Below, piece after piece: positions 1-7,975 of a stretch of 49,761 nucleotides of DNA. The position numbers and the translations under genes are program-made. Where the stretch lies: NCBI RefSeq assembly GCF_019237635.1, contig NZ_JAFAGS010000175.1, positions 1-49,761 on the forward strand, written 5' to 3'. The DNA is from Pluralibacter sp. (GTDB taxonomy: Bacteria; Pseudomonadota; Gammaproteobacteria; Enterobacterales; Enterobacteriaceae). Under the pieces are notes generated by a model. The model ran no database searches. It had not been told where the DNA came from and was given only the letters and a program-made list of their open reading frames with translations. Within the stretch, counting starts at the first letter, position 1, and the number at the start of each line of letters is the position of its first letter.

Positions 1-1
1 G

Positions 2-466
2 CGCTATCCGCGCCGCTTTGCTCAGTGGAAGCCGGAGTGTACCGGGGTGGATGATAAATGCACAAAGGCGGAGATGATCAACTCCTTTGATAACTCCATC
101 ACCTATATCGATGACTTTATCTCTAATGTGCTGGATCTGGTGCGGGACAAGAAAGCTATCGTCTTCTACGCGTCCGATCACGGCGAGTCTATCAACGAAC
201 GTCAGCACCTGCACGGTACGCCGCGCAACATGGCGCCGCCGGAACAGTTCCGCGTGCCGATGCTGGTATGGATGTCGGATAAATATCTGCAGGACCCGGC
301 GCACGCGCAGTCTTTTGCCTGGCTTAAGCAGCAGGCGGCGATGAAGCAGCCGAAACGCCACGTTGAACTCTACGATACGATTATGGGCTGCCTGGGGTAC
401 ACCTCTCCTGACGGCGGTATCAACGAGAACAACAACTGGTGCCATGTGCCGGAGCAGAAAAAGTAG
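2..466 (+). CDS. eptB: Kdo2-lipid A phosphoethanolamine transferase EptB, 3' part only
   Basis: The reading frame is open from the window edge (frame starting at base 2) to TAG at 464-466, giving about 154 residues of the C-terminal periplasmic catalytic domain. The segment FYASDHGES carries the metal-binding Asp-His pair of the alkaline-phosphatase-like phosphoethanolamine transferases. The closing stretch (MGCLGYTSPDGGINENNNWC) matches what I recall of E. coli EptB, which adds phosphoethanolamine to the outer Kdo of LPS. The membrane domain and catalytic Thr lie upstream of the window. A GTG at 47 would give a shorter ORF but is internal. Position next to proK and dppA is the E. coli gene order, which supports the name. 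Confidence 0.93.
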   Translation, partial: RYPRRFAQWKPECTGVDDKCTKAEMINSFDNSITYIDDFISNVLDLVRDKKAIVFYASDHGESINERQHLHGTPRNMAPPEQFRVPMLVWMSDKYLQDPAHAQSFAWLKQQAAMKQPKRHVELYDTIMGCLGYTSPDGGINENNNWCHVPEQKK

Positions 467-472
467 GGCGAA

Positions 473-518
473 CGGCGAGTTTCTCGCCATTCAAATCCCT
501 TTTTGAGAAAAGGGATTG
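473..518 (+). terminator. Two hairpins downstream of eptB
   Basis: Two stem-loops follow the eptB stop: GGCGAG-TTT-CTCGCC near 474-488 and a second near 495-518 pairing AATCCCTTTT with AAAAGGGATT. They probably end eptB transcription. The second overlaps the -35 element of proK, so terminator and promoter share bases. Confidence 0.55.
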
Positions 519-544
519 ACGGGGCAGTGTCTCAGCAGTAAGAT
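516..544 (+). promoter_or_regulatory. sigma70 promoter of proK
   Basis: TTGACG at 516-521 and TAAGAT at 539-544 are separated by 17 bases, close to consensus. The start would fall near 551, followed within a few bases by the mature tRNA 5' end at 557. The stretch between -10 and start is GC-rich (GCGCCCCGC), the discriminator type typical of stringently controlled stable-RNA promoters. The control is inferred from that composition. Confidence 0.75.
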
Positions 545-556
545 GCGCCCCGCATT

Positions 557-633
<77 letters not shown>

Positions 634-640
634 AATTAGA

Positions 641-668
641 AAAACCCGCTCAACTGAGCGGGTTTTTT
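641..668 (+). terminator. Rho-independent terminator of proK
   Basis: Stem CCCGCTC (645-651)/GAGCGGG (656-662) with loop AACT, preceded by an A run and followed by six T at 663-668. This is a standard intrinsic terminator eight bases after the tRNA CCA. Confidence 0.9.
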
Positions 669-701
669 GCATTCAGGGCCTGACGAGGATGAGAACCTCC
701 G

Positions 702-804
702 GGGGTAAGAGGTTCGACTCGAGCATCGCGAGAGAACGTTGCGTCAGCAACGGCCCGTAGGGCGAGCCACGCAGTGGCGAGTAATCCTCTATCACTGACA
801 AAAA
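702..804 (+). repeat. Interrupted copy of the tRNA-Pro 3' end containing tandem hairpins
   Basis: Bases 702-717 (GGGGTAAGAGGTTCGA) match the proK T-arm region GGGGTCGGAGGTTCGA at 14 of 16 positions. Bases 783-804 (AATCCTCTATCACTGAC, then A run) match the tRNA 3' end and its flank. Between them, at the T-loop, about 65 bases are inserted. They fold as four consecutive short hairpins: CTCG/CGAG (718-732), CGTTGC/GCAACG (737-752), GCCC/GGGC (753-763) and GCCAC/GTGGC (766-778). There is no acceptor 5' half, so it cannot be a functional tRNA. It could be an attachment-site duplicate left by an integrated element, or a tRNA-associated repeat family. An ORF that runs through it is not credible. Confidence 0.7.
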
Positions 805-1312
805 TCCCTCGTCGCCCGACTTCCCACCATCAGTTAACCGTTTTGTGACATATTCCATTGTATTTTTTTATATTTGGTTAGCCCTTTTTTTGCGTTGCTT
901 ACAGATAAGCTCAGCATTTTCCCCTGAGCGTTTTAACGTTCACGCTATTAACCGCTCAGATTCTCACCATTTCGTAAGAAATTTTTGTCATTTAGCACAA
1001 TTGTTAATCACTGGTTGAGCCAAGGTATTGAGATGATTGTGCTGCTGTTAAGTGCGTAGCACAATTTTCCCTGCTGAAAATAGCGGCCTGAAGTTTTTTT
1101 AATCTTTGTTTACCAATTCTCACCGTTGATGGAAATCACGGTTACCTGTATTGACGTTTGCACATTCTGTTGACAGATTGTAGTGCGTGAGGGGCAATTC
1201 AGGATGAATCCGCACTGCAACTCAGTCACTTCAGTGAAAGGAATATCCTGCCCCCACATTGCCTTCGGGCGCTACCGACCAGACCGGGTAAAAAATAAAT
1301 AAAGGCTGGCGG
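805..1312. other. Long AT-rich region upstream of dppA (no gene)
   Basis: No credible ORF. The stretch contains several inverted repeats: GCTCAG/CTGAGC near 908-929, TGAGCG/CGCTCA spanning roughly 924-958, and the AGCACAAT set listed separately. Candidate -35 elements TTGACG (1151-1156) and TTGACA (1170-1175) are present without a clear -10 at the best spacing. The dppA transcription start is expected in the 1170-1200 region if the leader is as long as in E. coli; that is inference. The final 150 bases would be the untranslated leader. Confidence 0.5.
994..1065. repeat. Three copies of AGCACAAT, one inverted
   Basis: AGCACAAT occurs at 994-1001 and 1058-1065 and as its reverse complement ATTGTGCT at 1036-1043. 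The second and third form a hairpin with a 14-base loop followed by TTTT. The arrangement fits either a terminator-like structure or a multi-site operator; no regulator is recognised. Confidence 0.55.
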
Positions 1313-1340
1313 CAAAACACAACATACAAACATCACATTT
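1313..1340 (+). promoter_or_regulatory. CA-rich GcvB small-RNA target in the dppA leader
   Basis: The leader just before the dppA ribosome site is a C/A-only type tract (AAAACACAACATACAAAC, then ATCACA). It is complementary in kind to the GU-rich R1 region of GcvB, which is known to repress dppA in E. coli and Salmonella by pairing around the ribosome site. The SD GGAG follows at 1341-1344. No gcvB gene is in the window, so the pairing partner is inferred. Confidence 0.65.
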
Positions 1341-1351
1341 GGAGCAGAATA

Positions 1352-2959
1352 ATGAGTATTTCCTTGAAAAAGTCAGGGATGCTGAAGCTTGGTCTTAGCC
1401 TGGTGGCTATGACTGTCGCTGCAAGCGTACAGGCAAAAACCCTGGTTTACTGTTCTGAAGGCTCGCCGGAAGGCTTTAACCCACAGCTCTTTACCTCTGG
1501 TACTACCTACGACGCCAGCTCGGTGCCAATCTACAACCGTCTGGTTGAATTTAAAACCGGCACCACTGAAATCGTCCCTGGCCTGGCTGAGAAGTGGGAC
1601 GTTAGCCCGGACGGTAAAACCTATACCTTCCACCTGCGCAAGGGCGTGAAGTGGCAGGACAATAAAGATTTCAAACCGACTCGCGACATGAACGCGGACG
1701 ACATCGTGTTCTCCTTCGATCGTCAGAAAAACGACAAAAACCCGTACCACAAAGTGTCTGGCGGCAGCTATGAATACTTTGAGGGCATGGGCCTGCCGGA
1801 TCTGATCAGCGAAGTGAAAAAAGTAGACGACAACACCGTTCAGTTCGTGCTGACGCGTCCGGAGTCTCCGTTCCTCGCGGATCTGGCGATGGACTTCGCG
1901 TCCATTCTGTCCAAAGAATATGCTGACAACATGCTGAAAGCCGGTACGCCGGAGAAAGTTGACCTGAACCCAATCGGTACCGGTCCGTTCCAGCTGATGC
2001 AGTACCAGAAAGATTCCCGCATTCTGTACAAAGCGTTCCCGGGCTACTGGGGCACCAAGCCGCAGATCGACCGTCTGGTGTTCTCTATTACGCCGGATGC
2101 GTCTGTACGCTATGCCAAGCTGCAGAAAAACGAATGCCAGGTCATGCCGTACCCGAACCCGGCTGACATTGCGCGTATGAAGGAAGATAAAAACATCAAC
2201 CTGATGTCTCAGGCAGGTCTGAACGTCGGTTATCTCTCTTTCAACACCGAGAAAAAGCCGCTGGATGACGTCAAAGTTCGCCAGGCGCTGACTTACGCGG
2301 TGAACAAAGAAGCGATTATCAAAGCCGTTTATCAGGGCGCTGGCGTGGCCGCGAAAAACCTGATCCCGCCAACCATGTGGGGTTATAACGACGATGTTAA
2401 GGACTACACCTACGATCCGGAAAAAGCCAAAGCGCTGCTGAAAGAAGCGGGCCATGCCGATGGCTTTACCATCGACCTGTGGGCGATGCCGGTACAGCGT
2501 CCTTACAACCCGAACGCTCGCCGTATGGCTGAGATGATTCAGGCCGACTGGGCGAAAGTGGGTGTGAAAGCCAATATCGTGACTTACGAGTGGGGCGAGT
2601 ACCTCAAGCGTGCGAAAGCGGGCGAGCACCAGAGTGTGATGATGGGCTGGACCGGCGATAACGGGGATCCGGATAACTTCTTCGCGACCCTGTTCAGCTG
2701 CGCTGCGGCGAAAGACGGTTCTAACTACTCTCGCTGGTGCTACAAGCCGTTTGAAGATCAGATTCAGCCGGCGCGTGCGACTGACGATCACAACAAGCGT
2801 ATTGAACTGTACAAACAGGCTCAGGTGGTGATGCATGACCAGGCTCCGGCGCTGATCATCGCTCACTCCACCGTCTACGAGCCGGTGCGTAAAGAGGTCA
2901 AAGGCTATGTGGTTGACCCGTTAGGCAAGCACCACTTCGAAAACGTCTCTGTCGAATAA
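1352..2959 (+). CDS. dppA: Periplasmic dipeptide-binding protein DppA
   Basis: 535 residues, the family's usual length. A Sec signal peptide covers about residues 1-28 (KK, hydrophobic core, cleavage after VQA). The mature protein is an SBP family 5 solute-binding protein: the early signature YNRLVEFKTGTTEIVPGLAEKW and cysteines typical of DppA are present. It binds dipeptides (and heme with DppBCDF in E. coli) in the periplasm and hands them to DppBC; it also serves the Tap chemoreceptor in E. coli. The start ATG is preceded by TTTGGAGCAG at 5-6 bases. It is first in the operon and separated from dppB by 188 bases carrying a BIME, which fits the usual excess of binding protein over membrane parts. 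A 497-residue antisense ORF over this gene is a codon-bias shadow. Confidence 0.98.
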   Translation: MSISLKKSGMLKLGLSLVAMTVAASVQAKTLVYCSEGSPEGFNPQLFTSGTTYDASSVPIYNRLVEFKTGTTEIVPGLAEKWDVSPDGKTYTFHLRKGVKWQDNKDFKPTRDMNADDIVFSFDRQKNDKNPYHKVSGGSYEYFEGMGLPDLISEVKKVDDNTVQFVLTRPESPFLADLAMDFASILSKEYADNMLKAGTPEKVDLNPIGTGPFQLMQYQKDSRILYKAFPGYWGTKPQIDRLVFSITPDASVRYAKLQKNECQVMPYPNPADIARMKEDKNINLMSQAGLNVGYLSFNTEKKPLDDVKVRQALTYAVNKEAIIKAVYQGAGVAAKNLIPPTMWGYNDDVKDYTYDPEKAKALLKEAGHADGFTIDLWAMPVQRPYNPNARRMAEMIQADWAKVGVKANIVTYEWGEYLKRAKAGEHQSVMMGWTGDNGDPDNFFATLFSCAAAKDGSNYSRWCYKPFEDQIQPARATDDHNKRIELYKQAQVVMHDQAPALIIAHSTVYEPVRKEVKGYVVDPLGKHHFENVSVE

Positions 2960-2971
2960 TTAAAAACGTAA

Positions 2972-2988
2972 GGGGCGCTATGCGCCCC
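2972..2988 (+). terminator. Hairpin after dppA
   Basis: GGGGCGC-TAT-GCGCCCC, a perfect 7-base-pair stem with a 3-base loop starting 13 bases after the dppA stop, without a T run. It more likely stabilises or attenuates the dppA message than ends it fully, since dppBCDF lie downstream. Confidence 0.6.
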
Positions 2989-2989
2989 A

Positions 2990-3058
2990 TGCCCGGCGGC
3001 GCTTTGCTTGCACGGACCTACTTTATCGTAGGCCGGGTAAGCGTAGCGCCACCCGGCA
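2990..3058. repeat. BIME (two inverted REP units) between dppA and dppB
   Basis: The right unit, 3032-3057, begins GCCGGGTAAGCG and ends CCACCCGGC, a classical REP sequence. The left unit, 2991-3016 (GCCCGGCGGCGC...TTGC), is in the opposite orientation. They are joined by CCTAC/GTAGG pairing across 3017-3032. REP pairs of this kind bind DNA gyrase, IHF or Pol I and protect upstream mRNA from 3' decay. The location fits differential expression of dppA over dppBCDF. Confidence 0.85.
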
Positions 3059-3068
3059 GCAGTTCTTT

Positions 3069-3085
3069 ATTCCTGGTACAGGAAT
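3069..3085. promoter_or_regulatory. Perfect palindrome ATTCCTG-GTA-CAGGAAT upstream of dppB
   Basis: Two 7-base arms around a 3-base centre, 63 bases before the dppB start. It may be an operator or an RNA hairpin in the intercistronic leader. No known factor is recognised with confidence. Confidence 0.5.
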
Positions 3086-3147
3086 GAGATTGTGAGCAAT
3101 ACAGATGCGCTGATCCAGGCTGCGCGTCATGAGAGAGAGTACGTGTT

Positions 3148-4167
3148 ATGTTGCAGTTCATCCTCCGACGTTTGGGGTTAGTTATCCCGACCTTTATCGG
3201 TATCACCCTACTCACCTTTGCCTTTGTTCATATGATCCCCGGCGATCCGGTGATGATCATGGCGGGTGAGCGTGGTATTTCCCCTGAGCGCCACGCGCAG
3301 CTCCTGGCCGCCTTAGGTCTGGATAAGCCGCTGTGGCAGCAGTACCTTCACTATATCTGGGGTGTGCTTCATGGCGACTTAGGGATTTCGCTTAAAAGCC
3401 GCCTGCCGGTGTGGGAAGAGTTCGTCCCGCGTTTTAAAGCCACGCTGGAGCTCGGCGTCTGCGCCATGATGTTCGCCGTGGCGGTGGGTATTCCCGTCGG
3501 CGTGCTGGCCGCGGTAAAACGCGGCTCTGTCTTTGATCATACCGCGGTAGGTCTGGCCCTGACGGGGTACTCCATGCCTATCTTCTGGTGGGGCATGATG
3601 CTCATCATGCTGGTGTCAGTGCAGCTCAACCTTGCGCCGGTGTCCGGACGTATTAGCGACTCGGTGTTCCTCGACGATACCCTGCCGTTAACCGGTTTTA
3701 TGCTGATTGATACCGCCATTTGGGGTCAGCCGGGTGATTTTATCGATGCGGTTGCGCACATGGTGCTGCCCGCCGTGGTGCTGGGTACGATTCCGCTGGC
3801 GGTGATCGTGCGTATGACCCGTTCGGCGATGCTGGAAGTGCTGGGTGAAGATTACATTCGTACTGCCCGCGCGAAAGGCCTGACCCGTATGCGCGTCATC
3901 ATCATCCACGCGCTGCGTAATGCGATGCTGCCTGTCGTGACCGTCATCGGTTTGCAGGTGGGCACGCTGCTGGCAGGCGCGATTCTGACCGAAACCATCT
4001 TCTCCTGGCCGGGTCTTGGGCGCTGGCTGATTGATGCGCTGCAACGCCGCGATTATCCGGTGGTGCAGGGCGGGGTGCTGCTGGTCGCGACGATGATTAT
4101 TCTCGTTAACCTGCTGGTCGACCTGCTGTACGGCGTGGTGAACCCGCGTATTCGTCATAAGAAGTAA
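3148..4167 (+). CDS. dppB: Dipeptide ABC transporter permease DppB
   Basis: 339 residues with about six membrane helices; the N-terminal MLQFILRRLGLVIPTFIG is the usual first helix of DppB/OppB permeases. The BPD permease EAA-type loop is visible at EDYIRTARAKGLTRMRVI, followed by ALRNAMLPVVT, and docks onto the ATPases. DppB pairs with DppC to form the inner-membrane channel for di- and tripeptides. The start is ATG with a purine-rich GAGAGAGAG upstream. Nine bases separate it from dppC. Confidence 0.97.
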   Translation: MLQFILRRLGLVIPTFIGITLLTFAFVHMIPGDPVMIMAGERGISPERHAQLLAALGLDKPLWQQYLHYIWGVLHGDLGISLKSRLPVWEEFVPRFKATLELGVCAMMFAVAVGIPVGVLAAVKRGSVFDHTAVGLALTGYSMPIFWWGMMLIMLVSVQLNLAPVSGRISDSVFLDDTLPLTGFMLIDTAIWGQPGDFIDAVAHMVLPAVVLGTIPLAVIVRMTRSAMLEVLGEDYIRTARAKGLTRMRVIIIHALRNAMLPVVTVIGLQVGTLLAGAILTETIFSWPGLGRWLIDALQRRDYPVVQGGVLLVATMIILVNLLVDLLYGVVNPRIRHKK

Positions 4168-4176
4168 GGGGCCATC

Positions 4177-5076
4177 ATGTCACAAGTCACTGAAACTAAA
4201 GTTGCTGCACCGGTGCCAATGACCCCGTTGCAGGAGTTCTGGCACTACTTTAAACGTAACAAAGGGGCGGTTATCGGCCTGGTGTATGTGGTGGTGGTGA
4301 TGTTTATCGCCATCTTCGCTAACTGGCTGGCGCCGTATAACCCAGCGGATCAGTTCCGCGATTCCCTGTTGGTTCCGCCATTCTGGCAACAGGGCGGTAG
4401 TCTGGCGCATCTGCTGGGAACCGACGATGTGGGCCGCGATGTCCTGTCGCGCCTGATGTACGGCGCGCGCCTGTCGCTGCTGGTCGGCTGCCTGGTGGTG
4501 GTGCTGTCGCTGGTGCTGGGGGTTGTCCTCGGTCTGGTGGCGGGCTACTTCGGCGGCATGGTTGACAACATCATCATGCGTATCGTCGACATTATGCTGG
4601 CCCTGCCGAGCCTGCTGCTGGCGCTGGTGCTGGTGGCGATTTTCGGCCCGTCGATCGGTAACGCCGCCCTTGCGCTGACCTTCGTGGCGCTCCCTCACTA
4701 TGTGCGTCTGACGCGCGCGGCGGTGCTGGTGGAGGTCAACCGCGATTACGTCACCGCGTCTCGCGTGGCGGGTGCGGGCGCGATGCGCCAGATGTTCGTC
4801 AATATTTTCCCGAACTGCCTGGCGCCGCTGATTGTTCAGGCGTCGCTGGGTTTCTCTAACGCCATTCTCGATATGGCCGCTCTTGGCTTCCTTGGCATGG
4901 GTGCGCAGCCGCCGACACCGGAGTGGGGCACCATGCTCTCCGACGTGTTGCAGTTCGCGCAGAGCGCCTGGTGGGTCGTGACCTTCCCGGGTCTGGCGAT
5001 CCTGCTGACGGTGCTGGCATTTAACCTGATGGGCGACGGTCTGCGTGACGCGCTGGATCCCAAACTGAAGCAGTAA
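4177..5076 (+). CDS. dppC: Dipeptide ABC transporter permease DppC
   Basis: 299 residues, one less than I recall for E. coli DppC. A cytoplasmic N-terminal tail precedes the first helix ([18 protein letters not shown]). The loop [19 protein letters not shown] is the family signature of OppC/DppC permeases, and [20 protein letters not shown] is the EAA-type contact with the ATPases. It is the second half of the transmembrane channel. Ten bases separate it from dppD, consistent with translational coupling in one operon. Confidence 0.97.
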   Translation: MSQVTETKVAAPVPMTPLQEFWHYFKRNKGAVIGLVYVVVVMFIAIFANWLAPYNPADQFRDSLLVPPFWQQGGSLAHLLGTDDVGRDVLSRLMYGARLSLLVGCLVVVLSLVLGVVLGLVAGYFGGMVDNIIMRIVDIMLALPSLLLALVLVAIFGPSIGNAALALTFVALPHYVRLTRAAVLVEVNRDYVTASRVAGAGAMRQMFVNIFPNCLAPLIVQASLGFSNAILDMAALGFLGMGAQPPTPEWGTMLSDVLQFAQSAWWVVTFPGLAILLTVLAFNLMGDGLRDALDPKLKQ

Positions 5077-5086
5077 GAGGCACGAG

Positions 5087-6070
5087 ATGGCGTTATTAAA
5101 TGTAGATAAATTATCGGTGCACTTCGGCGACGAAGGCACGCCGTTTCGCGCCGTGGACCGCATCAGCTACAGCGTAAAGCAGGGCGAAGTCGTGGGTATT
5201 GTCGGTGAGTCCGGTTCCGGTAAATCCGTCAGCTCACTGGCGATCATGGGGCTGATTGACTATCCGGGCCGCGTGATGGCGGAAAAACTGGAATTCAACG
5301 GCCGGGATCTGAAGCGCATCTCCGAAAAAGAGCGTCGCCAACTGGTGGGTGCGGAAGTGGCGATGATTTTCCAGGACCCGATGACCAGCCTGAACCCCTG
5401 CTATACCGTCGGTTTCCAGATTATGGAAGCGATCAAGGTACATCAGGGCGGCAACAGGAAAACCCGTCGTCAGCGCGCGATTGACCTGCTCAATCAGGTG
5501 GGTATTCCCGACCCGGCGTCGCGTCTGGACGTGTATCCGCACCAGCTCTCCGGCGGGATGAGCCAGCGCGTGATGATCGCCATGGCGATCGCCTGCCGTC
5601 CGAAACTGCTGATTGCGGACGAACCGACGACGGCGCTGGACGTGACCATTCAGGCGCAGATCATTGAGCTGCTGCTGGAGCTTCAGCAGAAAGAAAATAT
5701 GGCGCTGGTGCTGATTACCCACGATCTGGCGCTGGTGGCGGAAGCGGCGCACAAAATCATCGTGATGTATGCAGGTCAGGTGGTGGAGACCGGCGATGCG
5801 AAGGATATCTTCCGCGCGCCGCGCCACCCCTACACCCAGGCGCTGCTGCGCGCGCTGCCGGAGTTTGCGAAGGCTAAAGCGCGTCTGGCCTCGCTGCCGG
5901 GCGTGGTGCCGGGTAAATATGACCGCCCGAACGGCTGTCTGCTGAACCCGCGCTGTCCGTATGCGACGGACAAATGCCGCAGTGAAGAACCGGGCCTGAA
6001 CGCCGTCGATGGCGGCCGTCAGTCCAAATGCCATTACCCCCTTGATGATGCCGGGAGGCCGACCCTATGA
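5087..6070 (+). CDS. dppD: Dipeptide transporter ATP-binding subunit DppD
   Basis: 327 residues. Walker A GESGSGKS lies near residues 44-51, the ABC signature is LSGGMSQR, Walker B is [12 protein letters not shown] and the switch His is in ITHDL. The C-terminal oligopeptide-transporter extension holds a cysteine group ([14 protein letters not shown] and a later C) of the kind reported to bind an Fe-S cluster in related peptide ATPases; that role is inferred. DppD and DppF form the asymmetric ATPase pair that powers DppBC. The stop overlaps the dppF start by four bases (ATGA). Confidence 0.97.
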   Translation: MALLNVDKLSVHFGDEGTPFRAVDRISYSVKQGEVVGIVGESGSGKSVSSLAIMGLIDYPGRVMAEKLEFNGRDLKRISEKERRQLVGAEVAMIFQDPMTSLNPCYTVGFQIMEAIKVHQGGNRKTRRQRAIDLLNQVGIPDPASRLDVYPHQLSGGMSQRVMIAMAIACRPKLLIADEPTTALDVTIQAQIIELLLELQQKENMALVLITHDLALVAEAAHKIIVMYAGQVVETGDAKDIFRAPRHPYTQALLRALPEFAKAKARLASLPGVVPGKYDRPNGCLLNPRCPYATDKCRSEEPGLNAVDGGRQSKCHYPLDDAGRPTL

Positions 6071-7080
6071 GTACGCACGAGGCCACCTCGTCGCAGCCGC
6101 TGCTGCAGGCTATCGACCTGAAAAAACACTACCCGGTGAAAAAGGGGATTTTCTCCCCGGAGCGCCTGGTGAAAGCGCTGGATGGCGTTTCCTTTACGCT
6201 CGAGCGGGGTAAAACGCTGGCGGTGGTGGGCGAGTCCGGCTGTGGGAAATCCACGCTGGGACGCCTGCTGACGATGATTGAAACCCCGACCGGGGGCGAG
6301 CTTTATTATCACGGGCAGGATCTGCTTAAGCATGATCCGCTCTCGCAGAAATTGCGGCGCCAGAAAATCCAGATTGTGTTCCAGAACCCCTACGGTTCGT
6401 TGAACCCGCGCAAAAAAGTGAGCCAGATCCTTGAAGAGCCGCTGCAAATCAACACCACGTTGAGCAAAGCCGAGCGTCGGGAAAAAGTGCTGGAAATGAT
6501 GGCGAAAGTCGGTCTTAAACCTGAGCATTACGATCGCTATCCGCATATGTTCTCCGGCGGCCAGCGCCAACGTATCGCGATTGCCCGCGGCCTGATGCTT
6601 GATCCGGACGTGGTCATCGCCGATGAACCTGTTTCCGCGCTGGATGTTTCCGTACGCGCGCAGGTGCTGAACCTGATGATGGATTTACAGCAGGACATGG
6701 GCCTGTCGTATGTCTTCATCTCCCACGACCTGTCGGTGGTAGAGCACATTGCTGATGAGGTGATGGTGATGTATCTGGGACGCTGCGTAGAGAAGGGGAC
6801 GAAGGATCAGATCTTCAATAACCCGCGTCATCCTTACACCCAGGCGCTGCTGTCGGCAACGCCGCGTCTGCACCCGGACGACCGCCGCGAGCGCATCAAG
6901 CTGACCGGCGAGCTGCCAAGCCCGCTCAACCCGCCGCCGGGCTGCGCCTTCAACGCCCGCTGCCGCCGCCGTTTCGGTCCCTGCACGCAGCTACAGCCGC
7001 AGCTAAAAGACTACCGCGGCCAGCTGGTGGCGTGTTTCGCCGTAGACCAGGATGAGAACGGCGAGAAACCGCTCTCCTGA
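6067..7080 (+). CDS. dppF: Dipeptide transporter ATP-binding subunit DppF
   Basis: 337 residues, with Walker [10 protein letters not shown]-loop [10 protein letters not shown], signature FSGGQRQR, Walker [13 protein letters not shown] and H-loop [10 protein letters not shown]. The C-terminal extension again has clustered cysteines ([15 protein letters not shown], later CF). It partners DppD. The start ATG overlaps the dppD stop (ATGA), and it is the last gene of the operon because an intrinsic terminator follows 5 bases after the stop. Confidence 0.97.
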   Translation: MSTHEATSSQPLLQAIDLKKHYPVKKGIFSPERLVKALDGVSFTLERGKTLAVVGESGCGKSTLGRLLTMIETPTGGELYYHGQDLLKHDPLSQKLRRQKIQIVFQNPYGSLNPRKKVSQILEEPLQINTTLSKAERREKVLEMMAKVGLKPEHYDRYPHMFSGGQRQRIAIARGLMLDPDVVIADEPVSALDVSVRAQVLNLMMDLQQDMGLSYVFISHDLSVVEHIADEVMVMYLGRCVEKGTKDQIFNNPRHPYTQALLSATPRLHPDDRRERIKLTGELPSPLNPPPGCAFNARCRRRFGPCTQLQPQLKDYRGQLVACFAVDQDENGEKPLS

Positions 7081-7084
7081 TAGC

Positions 7085-7121
7085 AAAACCGGAGCTCAGT
7101 TCATGCAGCTCCGGTTTTTTT
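7085..7121 (+). terminator. Rho-independent terminator of the dpp operon
   Basis: Stem AACCGGAGCT (7087-7096)/AGCTCCGGTT (7107-7116), 10-base loop, then a run of T from 7115 to 7121. It isolates dpp transcription from mqsRA. Confidence 0.93.
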
Positions 7122-7232
7122 ACTCCTGCCCGTATCCATAGCGCCCTTTTTTGCGAGGCGTTATCCGGAAATGTTGCGCTGATATTCCCTCGCCTTCTGC
7201 CATGCAGTATGACTCCTCAGGATGATACTGGA

Positions 7233-7268
7233 TTGCACAATTAACCTTTTAGGTTAGAATTGGAGAGG
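7233..7268 (+). promoter_or_regulatory. mqsRA promoter with MqsA palindromic operator
   Basis: TAACCT-TTT-AGGTTA at 7242-7256 is a perfect palindrome of the form known to be bound by MqsA in E. coli. A candidate promoter, TTGCAC (7233-7238) with TAGAAT (7255-7260) at 16 bases, overlaps the palindrome, so binding would block RNA polymerase. That promoter would start only a few bases before the SD (GGAGAGG, 7261-7267), so a start further upstream is also possible. Only one full palindrome is visible here. Confidence 0.8.
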
Positions 7269-7272
7269 GCTT

Positions 7273-7569
7273 ATGGAAAAGCGAACGCCTCATGTCCGGC
7301 TAAGGGCAATCAAATCGCTGGTGAATAGCGGCAAGATCAGAGCAACACATAGCGCCATTTTGGCCGCGGATGCGCTTGGTTTCGACTTCACCGGGATGTG
7401 CGAGGTGGTTTTAGCGCTCAGTGAGAAAGACTTCTACAAAAGTATGACGACGTACGCTGACCATAGTCTGTGGCAGGACGTATACCGACCCTACCTTCAC
7501 TGCGGACAGATCTACCTTAAGGTCACTGTGGAAGAAGATGCTCTTATCGTCTCGTTTAAGGAGAAATAG
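7273..7569 (+). CDS. mqsR: mRNA interferase toxin MqsR
   Basis: 98 residues, the exact length of E. coli MqsR, with the shared N-terminus MEKRTPH and C-terminus LIVSFKEK and the core FYKSMTTY. The residues reported as important for RNA cleavage in E. coli, Lys56, Gln68, Tyr81 and Lys96, are all present. MqsR is a RelE-fold, ribosome-independent RNase cutting at GCU/GCA. It is the first gene, ahead of its antitoxin, an order typical of this family. The stop TAG is two bases before the mqsA ATG. In E. coli mqsRA lies elsewhere, so this copy marks an insertion between dppF and bcsG. Confidence 0.95.
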   Translation: MEKRTPHVRLRAIKSLVNSGKIRATHSAILAADALGFDFTGMCEVVLALSEKDFYKSMTTYADHSLWQDVYRPYLHCGQIYLKVTVEEDALIVSFKEK

Positions 7570-7571
7570 TG

Positions 7572-7967
7572 ATGAAATGCCCCACCTGCGGTCAGGCTGA
7601 ACTGCTTTCTGAAGTACGGGATGTTGCTTATAGCTATAAGGGACAGCGGACGCTTATCAGGAATGTGGATGGTCTTCACTGCCCAAGGTGCGGTGAATCT
7701 GTTCTTGATAAGGCGGCGTCAGAGGCGTTTATGGCGCAAGTAAACGCGTTCCGCTCCACGGTTATTGCACAAACTGTAGCACCCGAATTTATTGAAAAAG
7801 TCAGGAAGAAGTTATCGCTGACCCAGAAAGAAGCGAGCGTCATTTTTGGCGGCGGCGTCAATGCCTTCTCACGCTATGAAACCGGGAAAGCGCAACCCCA
7901 CCTTTCTACGGTTAAGCTGTTGCGTGTTTTAGACAAACATCCGGAGCTTTTACAGGAGATCTGCTAG
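7572..7967 (+). CDS. mqsA: Antitoxin MqsA, zinc-ribbon and HTH repressor
   Basis: 131 residues from the ATG at 7572; an upstream GTG overlapping the mqsR stop gives one extra residue, but MKCPTC is the family N-terminus. Two CxxC pairs (Cys3/6 and Cys37/40) form the N-terminal zinc domain that binds toxin. The C-terminal HTH-XRE domain (LSLTQKEASVIFGGGVNAFSRYE) carries the DNA-recognition helix and is almost unchanged from E. coli, consistent with the unchanged operator sequence. It neutralises MqsR and represses the operon; in E. coli it also represses other promoters such as rpoS and csgD, which would matter beside cellulose genes (inference). Confidence 0.95.
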   Translation: MKCPTCGQAELLSEVRDVAYSYKGQRTLIRNVDGLHCPRCGESVLDKAASEAFMAQVNAFRSTVIAQTVAPEFIEKVRKKLSLTQKEASVIFGGGVNAFSRYETGKAQPHLSTVKLLRVLDKHPELLQEIC

Positions 7968-7975
7968 CGGAAAGA

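Noticed and set aside
718-782. Possible CRISPR-like array of short palindromes after proK
   Set aside because: The stems differ from one another and there are no spacers of equal length; they are unrelated small hairpins.
1373-2866. 497-codon ORF on the minus strand opposite dppA
   Set aside because: It is the mirror of a strongly biased GC-rich coding frame, has no ribosome site, and its translation (rich in R, H, V, F) resembles no protein family.
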